Shown here: piece after piece, positions 14,348 through 19,379 of the stretch
Numbering within the stretch: position 1 is the first letter of the stretch
Layout: each line of letters starts with the position of its first letter
Source of the DNA: Gammaproteobacteria bacterium UBA2810
Lineage (GTDB): Bacteria > Pseudomonadota > Gammaproteobacteria > Enterobacterales > Succinivibrionaceae
Direction: 5' to 3'
NCBI GenBank assembly: GCA_002351705.1
Contig: DEHC01000044.1
Span: 1-19,379 of the forward strand
Length of the DNA stretch: 19,379 bases
Program-made: the position numbers and the translations under genes
The notes under the pieces: generated by a model
Database searches by the model: none
Told to the model about the DNA's origin: nothing
Seen by the model: only the letters and a program-made list of their open reading frames with translations

Positions 14348-14701
14348 ATGAAAAATTACAGCATTGTCAGCACGGATCAGAACGCAGCAAGGACCGAGCT
14401 TCACGATAAGCTCGGGCTTACGGGCGCCGAGGTGAGCATCAACACCATCCCGGCAGGCGGCAGCGTTCCGTTCGTCCACTGGCATAAGAAGAACGAGGAG
14501 ATCTACGGCATTATCTCCGGAAGCGGCAGGTTTGAGGTTGACGGTGAGAGCGTTCCCCTGAAAGCGGGCGACTGGATCAGGATCGCGCCTCAGGGAAAGC
14601 GCCGCATGTTCGCATCTGAAGAGAGTGCCATCTCCTTTGTCTGCATCCAGGTAAAGGCCGGTTCCCTTGAGGAGTTCACCGCCGGAGACGCAGAGGCGTA
14701 A
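14348..14701 (+). CDS. Small single-domain cupin (cupin_2) protein
   Basis: This 117-aa cytoplasmic protein is one beta-barrel cupin domain. Motif 1 is visible as VHWHKKNEEIYGIISGSG (43-60), giving metal ligands H44, H46 and E50 or E51. Motif 2, AGDWIRIAPQGKRRMF (73-88), has P81 and G83, but the usual His ligand is replaced by Arg (R86), so metal binding may be altered. Small cupins like this include isomerases, dioxygenase-like enzymes and sensors; the reaction cannot be assigned. AAGGAG precedes the ATG. The upstream palindrome matches the one by the LysR gene, suggesting co-regulation with the C-S lyase operon. Its 3' half is duplicated downstream of the toxin gene. Confidence 0.85.
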   Translation: MKNYSIVSTDQNAARTELHDKLGLTGAEVSINTIPAGGSVPFVHWHKKNEEIYGIISGSGRFEVDGESVPLKAGDWIRIAPQGKRRMFASEESAISFVCIQVKAGSLEEFTAGDAEA

Positions 14702-14728
14702 GTTCTGGAAGATTTTTTTCGGGAAGCG

Positions 14729-14767
14729 GCCGTTCCGGCATTTCAGAGTGCCGGGGCGGCTTTTTTC
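14729..14767 (+). terminator. Rho-independent terminator after the cupin gene
   Basis: GCCGTTCCGGCA (14729-14740) pairs with TGCCGGGGCGGC (14749-14760) with two G-U pairs, and TTTTTT (14761-14766) follows. A degraded copy lies at 15917-15950. Confidence 0.85.
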
Positions 14768-14837
14768 ATTTCATGGATGGCTTTCCATAGTACTGGCGGT
14801 CCGGTTCACTCCATTCTCTCTCCGGCCGCGCCGGATC

Positions 14838-14918
14838 AAAAAGCCCCAGTCTCTGCCGGGGCTCCGGTAAGCGCCTACCTCAGGCTCAGCAGATGCTCTC
14901 GGCGAACTCCTTGGCAAG
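14838..14918 (-). pseudogene. Remnant of a purB 3' end with its terminator (duplication copy 1)
   Basis: Read on the minus strand, codons near 14918-14888 give LAKEFAESIC followed by a stop, matching the LAAEFAENV end of PurB. Just beyond is a hairpin AGCCCC / GGGGCT with an A run on the plus strand (14838-14866), matching the purB terminator at 16023-16050. Only about ten codons remain. The order and spacing relative to the upstream cupin gene mirror the intact arrangement at 15739-16110, which supports a segmental duplication rather than chance. Confidence 0.55.
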
Positions 14919-14986
14919 TCAGATGAAGCAGGGCAAGCATCGAATGATGCAGCAGCTTTTTGCAGACGCACGGAAGAGAAATAATA

Positions 14987-15014
14987 TTGACAATGTATAT
15001 ACAAGATTTATAAT
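14987..15014 (+). promoter_or_regulatory. Consensus promoter of the toxin-antitoxin operon with overlapping operator repeats
   Basis: A perfect TTGACA (14987-14992) and a perfect TATAAT (15009-15014) have 16-bp spacing. Inside and just after it lie the direct repeats ATGTATATA (14993-15001 and 15013-15021), 20 bp apart, the first within the palindrome TGTATATACA (14994-15003). RelB/DinJ-type antitoxins typically repress their own promoter, so these are the likely operator half-sites. Confidence 0.8.
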
Positions 15015-15034
15015 GTATATATGGAGGTGGCCAC

Positions 15035-15307
15035 ATGACGATGGTATCATTTCGGACGGATGAAGCGCTCAAAGAACAGGCTTCAAAAATATATGAATCG
15101 CTCGGCCTGAACCTGACGACCGCGTTGAATATGTTTTTGCGCCAGACCGTCATCCAGCATAAATATCCGTGCAGCCTCGAACTCGATGTCGCACTGGATG
15201 CAAAAAGCACATACGAACCGGGATTTTTTGCGCTGTTCGGTCAGGGAGCGGATCTAGGCTTTGATGAAGAACCTGAAGATGTCCCACCTGAGGATGTGTC
15301 GCTATGA
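15035..15307 (+). CDS. RelB/DinJ-family antitoxin
   Basis: This 90-aa antitoxin has an N-terminal ribbon-helix-helix DNA-binding region (MVSFRTDEALKEQASKIYES, 3-22, then LGLNLTTALNMFLRQTV, 23-39), the hallmark of RelB/DinJ proteins. A flexible acidic C-terminus (EEPEDVPPEDVSL) would wrap and inhibit the toxin. GGAGG (15023-15027) precedes the ATG by 7 nt. The stop overlaps the toxin start in ATGA (15304-15307), so the pair is translationally coupled. By family it should repress its own promoter, which carries repeated ATGTATATA sites. Glu codons are GAA in 8 of 9 cases, unlike the GAG preference of neighbouring housekeeping genes, suggesting recent acquisition. Confidence 0.85.
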   Translation: MTMVSFRTDEALKEQASKIYESLGLNLTTALNMFLRQTVIQHKYPCSLELDVALDAKSTYEPGFFALFGQGADLGFDEEPEDVPPEDVSL

Positions 15308-15705
15308 AGTATTTCCTCGATACGAACATCATCATTTACGCGCTGAACGGGAAATATCCTGCAATCATTCCACATTTTGAGCAGGTCCCCTCGATGGCGA
15401 TCGTCATCCCCACAGTGGTCCTGGCCGAAATCGAATACGGTGCGCGGAAGAGCTTCGATTATGCGAAGACGATCCAATTGTATCGGGAGTTCATGCATCC
15501 ATTTGATGTAGCGCCGTTCACTCGGCGCGCAGCGGAATGCTACGGGCTCATCCGCGCGGAGCTCGAAGCGAAGGGGCAGGTCATTGGGGCAAACGACCTT
15601 CTGATCTCCGCGACCGCGATGGCGGAAAACGGCACGCTTGTGACGCATAACACGCGAGAATTTTCCAGGATCGCCAGACTTGCGGTCGAAGATTGGACAA
15701 TTTGA
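15304..15705 (+). CDS. vapC: PIN-domain toxin, VapC/FitB-like ribonuclease
   Basis: This 133-aa single PIN domain has the Mg-binding acidic residues D6 (FLDTNIIIY), E42 (VVLAEIEYG) and D98 (GANDLLISATA). The fourth position is Asn (N116 in VTHNTREF), as is common in the FitB/VapC branch. PIN toxins cleave RNA, often tRNA or rRNA, and are inhibited by the cognate antitoxin; the target here cannot be predicted. It overlaps the antitoxin gene by 4 nt. The pairing of a DinJ-like antitoxin with a PIN toxin, rather than a RelE/YafQ toxin, is a mixed type II module. Seven of ten Glu codons are GAA. It is followed within 35 nt by a cupin pseudogene. Confidence 0.88.
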   Translation: MKYFLDTNIIIYALNGKYPAIIPHFEQVPSMAIVIPTVVLAEIEYGARKSFDYAKTIQLYREFMHPFDVAPFTRRAAECYGLIRAELEAKGQVIGANDLLISATAMAENGTLVTHNTREFSRIARLAVEDWTI

Positions 15706-15738
15706 ACAAAAACGGTTGCATCACCGCTGCAAAAAGAT

Positions 15739-15873
15739 GTCATCCTGAAGCAGGGCGACTGGATCAGGAGCGCACCTGCCGTAAAGCGCCGTATCTTCGC
15801 GTCGGCGGAGAGCTCCATCTCTCTTGTCTGCATCCAGGTGAAGACCAGTTCGCTTGAGGAGTTCACCGCGTGA
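15739..15873 (+). pseudogene. Truncated duplicate of the cupin gene (3' half only)
   Basis: The frame from 15739 encodes 44 residues aligning to cupin residues 69-112; I count 33 identities. It retains GDWIR, KRR and SLEEFTA, then hits TGA at 15871 where the intact gene has GGA. No start codon or ribosome binding site remains and the metal-binding motif 1 half is absent. The downstream terminator is duplicated too. It begins 33 nt after the toxin stop codon, so the toxin-antitoxin segment abuts the break point. Confidence 0.75.
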
Positions 15874-15916
15874 GACGCTGAGGGGTAAGGGCGGAGCAAT
15901 TCCAAACAGTATCAGG

Positions 15917-15950
15917 CCGTTCCGGCGTTTCTGTGCCGGGGTGGTTTTTT
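15917..15950 (+). terminator. Duplicate cupin terminator
   Basis: CCGTTCCGGC (15917-15926) pairs with GCCGGGGTGG (15935-15944), followed by TTTTTT. It is a diverged copy of the terminator at 14729-14767 and may now end the toxin-antitoxin transcript. Confidence 0.7.
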
Positions 15951-16022
15951 CATTTCTGAAGCGGGGCGCTGTTGGATGCCTCGTGTGCAGACAGCCTTCA
16001 GCCGCGTCGCCTCAGACACTGA

Positions 16023-16050
16023 CAAAAAGCCCCGGTCATAGCCGGGGCTC
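16023..16050 (-). terminator. Rho-independent terminator of the mnmA-hflD-purB operon
   Basis: AGCCCCGG (16028-16035) and CCGGGGCT (16042-16049) form a perfect 8-bp stem with a 6-nt loop, and the A run at 16024-16028 is a T run on the minus strand. It lies 22 nt after the purB stop. Confidence 0.9.
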
Positions 16051-16071
16051 TGCTTAAATTCTCAGTGCTTC

Positions 16072-17439
16072 TCAGACGTTCTCGGCAAACTCTGCGGCAA
16101 GGCCGATGTAGGTGGCCGGGGTGAGCTTCCTGAGCGATGCCTTTACCTCCTCGGGGAGGTCGAGTGTCTCGATGAAGTCCTCCATGACCTTGGCGTTGAC
16201 CTTCTGTCCGCGGGTAAGCGCCTTGAGCTTCTCATAGGGCTTGGGGATGCCGTAGCGGCGCATTACGGTCTGGAACGGCTCGGCGAGAACCTCCCAGTTG
16301 TTGTCGAGGTCGCGGGCAATCTCCTCCTCGTTGATCTCGAGCTTCGAGAGTCCCTTGAGGGTTGATGCATAGGCGATCATGGAGTAGCCGAAGGCGACTC
16401 CGAGGTTGCGGAGGACCGTGCTGTCGGTGAGGTCGCGCTGCCAGCGGGAGATCGGGAGCTTCTGCGCCATATGGGTCATGACGGCGTCCGCAAGGCCGAG
16501 GTTGCCTTCGGAGTTCTCGAAGTCAATCGGGTTGACCTTGTGCGGCATAGTGGAGGAGCCTACCTCGCCGGCGATGGTCTTCTGCTTGAAGTGGCCGATG
16601 GAGATGTATCCCCAGACGTCGCGGTCGAAGTCGATGAGGATGGTGTTGAACCTGGTGATTGCGTTGAAGAGCTCGGCAATGTAGTCATGCGGCTCGATCT
16701 GGGTGGTGTACGGGTTCCAGGTGAGTCCGAGGCTCTCTACGAACTCCTCGCTGAACTTCTTCCAGTCAACGTTGGGGTAGGCGACCATATGGGCGTTGAA
16801 GCTGCCGGTCGCGCCGTTGATCTTGGCAAGGATCGGGGTCTCCTTTATCTCTTTGAGCTGCCTTTCCATGCGGTAGCAGACGTTGGCCATCTCCTTGCCG
16901 ACGGTGGTCGGGGTGGCAGGCTGGCCGTGGGTCCTCGCGAGCATCGGGACGCGTGCGTAGCGGTGGGCAAGCTCGCGCACCTTCTCAATGATTTCGGAGA
17001 TCTTGGGAACGAGCACCTTGTCGCGGCCGTCCTTCAGCATCAGGGCGTGGGAGTTGTTGTTGATGTCCTCGCTGGTGCAGGCAAAGTGGATGAACTCGCT
17101 GACCTTCGCGAGCTCGGGAACAGCCGCAGCCTTCTCCTTGAGGAAGTACTCAACTGACTTGACGTCATGGTTGGTGGTCTTCTCGATCTCCTTGATCCTC
17201 TCGGCGTCGGCGAGGGAGAAGTTCTCTACGATCCCGTCAAGGTACTTTACGGTCTCCTCTGAAAAAGCGGGAACCTCTGCGATTTCCGGGGTTGCCGAGA
17301 GCTTCTTGAGCCAGGTCACCTCGACGGTAACGCGCTTTTTGATGAGACCGAATTCAGAAAAGTATTCCCTGAGATCCGCTGTTTTTGAGCCATAGCGTCC
17401 GTCAATGGGCGACACCGCGGTAAGCGGGCTGAGTTCCAT
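16072..17439 (-). CDS. purB: Adenylosuccinate lyase
   Basis: This cytoplasmic lyase of purine synthesis converts SAICAR to AICAR and adenylosuccinate to AMP, releasing fumarate. At 455 aa it matches E. coli PurB (456 aa). It has the N-terminal LSPLTAVSPIDGRYG block, the general acid region ARTHGQPATPTTVG with H171, and the superfamily signature SSTMPHKVNP (295-304) containing the catalytic Ser. The active-site positions agree with E. coli numbering. AGGAGA precedes the ATG. It is the last gene of the minus-strand operon, 42 nt after hflD, and ends in a strong terminator. Its last codons appear to be duplicated near 14888-14918. Confidence 0.97.
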   Translation of the reverse strand: MELSPLTAVSPIDGRYGSKTADLREYFSEFGLIKKRVTVEVTWLKKLSATPEIAEVPAFSEETVKYLDGIVENFSLADAERIKEIEKTTNHDVKSVEYFLKEKAAAVPELAKVSEFIHFACTSEDINNNSHALMLKDGRDKVLVPKISEIIEKVRELAHRYARVPMLARTHGQPATPTTVGKEMANVCYRMERQLKEIKETPILAKINGATGSFNAHMVAYPNVDWKKFSEEFVESLGLTWNPYTTQIEPHDYIAELFNAITRFNTILIDFDRDVWGYISIGHFKQKTIAGEVGSSTMPHKVNPIDFENSEGNLGLADAVMTHMAQKLPISRWQRDLTDSTVLRNLGVAFGYSMIAYASTLKGLSKLEINEEEIARDLDNNWEVLAEPFQTVMRRYGIPKPYEKLKALTRGQKVNAKVMEDFIETLDLPEEVKASLRKLTPATYIGLAAEFAENV

Positions 17440-17481
17440 GCTGTTTCTCCTGATTGTTCCTTGTTGCCTGTCCAGGGGCCG

Positions 17482-18102
17482 TCAGATGTTCCTGGCGGCC
17501 TCTTCCGTATATTTTCTCCGGTTCATGAGCAGCTGGAAGAATGATCCGCCTCCCAGCTGGTGCCAGAGGACCGATGCCCTGATCCCGGCGAGCAGCGCGG
17601 CCCTGAGCTTCCCCATTACCGGTGTGAGATCATGCCTGCCGTAAATCATGATCTTGGTGTTGTGATCGCTTATCCTGCTGACGTACATGCCGGCGAGGCG
17701 CTCCGTCACGTGCTCGTCGAGCGCGTCCCAGCCGTTCGCGTCCATGTCGGCCTTAAGGGAGTCAATGTCATCCCCCAGGGCGTCCATGAACTTCTTCCTC
17801 GAGCGGCTCATGCATGACTCGGTCTGCTCGTTGATGTTCTCGGCGTACTTCAGGAACCTCGCGCCGCGGGTCTGCGCGACTGACGCGGGGTTTGCCAGGA
17901 TCTGGTAGCCGGTCCTGAGCCCCTCGCGGTCGTAGATCTCGAAAGTCTTTTCCGGGAAGCGGTTGAACACCGCGTTGATGACGGTGCTGTACGGGGTGTC
18001 GTGCTCACCCTCCATCTCGTCGCGCTCCGCGAGATCCTGGATTATCGCCGAGGCGGTGAAGAGCGCTGCGAGCGCGTAGGTCCTTTTCTCAAAATCAGCC
18101 AT
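17482..18102 (-). CDS. hflD: High-frequency-lysogenization protein HflD homologue
   Basis: The 206-aa mainly helical protein is of HflD length (E. coli 213 aa). The best-conserved segment, RAALLAGIRASVLWHQLGGG (167-186), is near-identical to the HflD signature; the N-terminal half is diverged. In E. coli HflD is a peripheral inner-membrane protein that binds the lambda CII activator and affects lysogeny; its normal cell role is unclear. The assignment is strengthened by gene order: mnmA upstream, overlapping by 8 nt, and purB downstream, as in E. coli. GGAGA lies 9 nt before the ATG, within the end of mnmA. Confidence 0.9.
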   Translation of the reverse strand: MADFEKRTYALAALFTASAIIQDLAERDEMEGEHDTPYSTVINAVFNRFPEKTFEIYDREGLRTGYQILANPASVAQTRGARFLKYAENINEQTESCMSRSRKKFMDALGDDIDSLKADMDANGWDALDEHVTERLAGMYVSRISDHNTKIMIYGRHDLTPVMGKLRAALLAGIRASVLWHQLGGGSFFQLLMNRRKYTEEAARNI

Positions 18103-19312
18103 TCAAGCCGTTCTCCGTCTGCTGTGCCGCCTGCTTCTCAATATCCGCGGCCGTATCTGTGTCGTCAAGCCTTATTCTCTTGTTTATCACCGCTCCGCCG
18201 AGGCACACCTCGCCGTCGTAGAACACCGCGGACTGTCCCGGGGTCACCGCGGATACCGGCGAGTCAAAGAGCACGGCAAGAGTCCCGTCAGGGCGGGGGA
18301 ATACCCGGCAGGGATCGTCCGGATGGCGGTAGCGGATCTTGACGCCGCAGCGGAACATCCTGTGTCTCGGCGTCTCGTCAACGAAGAAGGGCCTCTCGGT
18401 GATGAAGCCCCTGTTCATGAGCAGGGGGTGCTCCGCGTCCTGCCCGACGACAAGGAGGTTGTTCTCCAGATCCTTGTCGAGGACGAACCAGGGCTTTTCG
18501 GGATACCCTTTTATCCCGCCGAGCTCGATGCCCTTCCTCTGCCCGAGAGTATAGTACATGAGCCCGTCATGCTGACCGAGGACCTTACCGTCGTCGGTCA
18601 CGATTTTACCTGGCTTCGCCGGGAGGTACTGGGAGAGGAACTCCTTGAACCTCTTCTCCCCGATGAAGCAGATGCCGGTGCTGTCCTTCTTCTTCGCCGT
18701 GGCAAGCCCGAGCTCCTCAGCAATTTTCCTCACCTCGGTCCTCTTCATGAGAGCGCCTACGGGGAAGAGCGTGCGGCCGATGTTCCTGAAGCTCACCTCA
18801 TTGAGGAAATAGGTCTGGTCCTTCGAGAGATCCGAGGCGCGGAGCATCCTGACGCGGGTCCGCATCGCGTCAATGGAGGTGTCGAGCGAGCGGACATAAT
18901 CCTCGGAGAGCTCTGTGACATCGGAGCGGCGCACGTAGTGCCCGGTCGCGATGTAGTCGCCCCCGAGATCCTCGAGGGCGTGCTCCATGAAGGCCTTGAA
19001 CTTGATCTCGCGGTTGCAGAGCACGTCGGGGTTCGGGGTGCGGCCGGCCTTGTACTCCGAGAGGAAGTTCTCGAAGACGTCGTCCCAGTACTCCGCGGAG
19101 AAGTTGATGGTCTTAAGCGGGATGTCAAGGCTCCGGCAGACTGACTCGGCGTCGGCGCGGTCCTTCGCGGCCGAGCAGTAGGTGTCGGTGTCATCCTCCT
19201 CCCAGTTCTTCATGAAGAGGCCGGTTACGTCAAATCCGGCCTTCTTCAGAAGATAGGCCGATACTGAGGAGTCAACTCCTCCTGACATGCCGATTACTAC
19301 CTTGAGTGCCAT
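18095..19312 (-). CDS. mnmA: tRNA-specific 2-thiouridylase MnmA
   Basis: MnmA puts sulfur on uridine 34 of tRNA-Lys, -Glu and -Gln, using ATP and sulfur relayed from IscS through Tus proteins. Visible features are the PP-loop GMSGGVDSS (8-16), LFMKNWEEDD, RTPNPDVLCN with catalytic C99, ATGHYVRR, KDSTGICFIG with the second catalytic C215, and the C-terminal AVTPGQSAVFYDGEVCLGG. At 405 aa it is longer than E. coli MnmA (368). Much of the difference is an insert of roughly 18-20 residues after ATGHYVRRSDV (about 131-156), the rest a longer C-terminus. I chose ATG 19312; the longer frame starts at TTG 19345 without a clear ribosome binding site. First gene of the mnmA-hflD-purB operon; its promoter is beyond or near the window edge. 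Confidence 0.95.
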   Translation of the reverse strand: MALKVVIGMSGGVDSSVSAYLLKKAGFDVTGLFMKNWEEDDTDTYCSAAKDRADAESVCRSLDIPLKTINFSAEYWDDVFENFLSEYKAGRTPNPDVLCNREIKFKAFMEHALEDLGGDYIATGHYVRRSDVTELSEDYVRSLDTSIDAMRTRVRMLRASDLSKDQTYFLNEVSFRNIGRTLFPVGALMKRTEVRKIAEELGLATAKKKDSTGICFIGEKRFKEFLSQYLPAKPGKIVTDDGKVLGQHDGLMYYTLGQRKGIELGGIKGYPEKPWFVLDKDLENNLLVVGQDAEHPLLMNRGFITERPFFVDETPRHRMFRCGVKIRYRHPDDPCRVFPRPDGTLAVLFDSPVSAVTPGQSAVFYDGEVCLGGAVINKRIRLDDTDTAADIEKQAAQQTENGLNG

Positions 19313-19379
19313 CGCGGATTCCCGGAAAATCTGGCTGATGGGCAAAGCCTTCAGCCGGCTCAGAAAATATCTGGCGCCC

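Noticed and set aside
14136..14348. Possible 70-residue protein before the cupin gene
   Set aside because: It runs through the promoter and operator palindrome, has no ribosome binding site and no recognisable motif.
14919..15738. Insertion sequence carrying the toxin-antitoxin pair
   Set aside because: No transposase and no terminal inverted repeats seen; the flanking 370-bp copies are far longer than a target-site duplication.
16471..17157. Open frame (228 codons) on the plus strand
   Set aside because: Antisense to purB, with Val/Asp/Gly-rich low-information content typical of a shadow frame.
18323..19144. Open frame (273 codons) on the plus strand
   Set aside because: Antisense to mnmA; no family resemblance and no ribosome binding site.

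Overview
The window looks like chromosome of an anaerobic, probably gut-associated gammaproteobacterium. The Succinivibrionaceae / Aeromonadales neighbourhood is my best guess, made by reading protein sequences rather than by any search. The main reasons are the mnmA-hflD-purB gene order known from E. coli, an E. coli-type Cca with a C-terminal HD domain, a periplasmic HdeA-like protein, and anaerobe-flavoured accessory genes (YqhD-like Fe-alcohol dehydrogenase, AmmeMemoRadiSam proteins, a clostripain-family peptidase). Gene ends are mostly marked by clear hairpin terminators and most starts by AGGAG-type ribosome binding sites.

Layout. 1-1032 is the 3' part of cca, cut by the window edge. 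1230-2399 is a YqhD/BdhA-type alcohol dehydrogenase with its own promoter and terminator. 2517-4954 (minus) is a three-gene operon: a small Cys-rich protein, a DUF3737 beta-helix protein and a PatB/MalY-type C-S lyase. It diverges from a LysR regulator (5124-6023). 6024-6480 is non-coding and holds tandem degenerate leader repeats of about 160 bp, rich in TGTCGC hairpins, in front of an AlbA_2/ATPase-type regulator gene (6481-7800). 7890-10145 is amrS plus a fused amrB-amrA. 10246-12597 and 12748-13041 (minus) encode two exported proteins, a clostripain-family peptidase and an HdeA/HdeB-like protein. 13310-14092 (minus) is an EcsC-family gene. 14348-14701 is a small cupin. 15035-15705 is a DinJ-like antitoxin / PIN (VapC) toxin pair. 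16072-19312 (minus) is the housekeeping operon mnmA-hflD-purB.

Two structural observations stand out. First, the same operator-like palindrome, TTGTAA-N9-TTACAA, occurs in the LysR/small-protein divergent region and again in front of the cupin gene 9 kb away. This suggests one small regulon joining the Cys-rich protein, DUF3737, the C-S lyase and the cupin. Second, the toxin-antitoxin module sits exactly at the junction of a roughly 370-bp direct duplication. The 3' half of the cupin gene, its terminator, the purB terminator and the last codons of purB occur on both sides of it, and the second cupin copy is a pseudogene. The toxin-antitoxin genes also use GAA for most Glu codons, unlike the neighbouring housekeeping genes.

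No rRNA, tRNA, CRISPR array, transposase or phage gene was seen.
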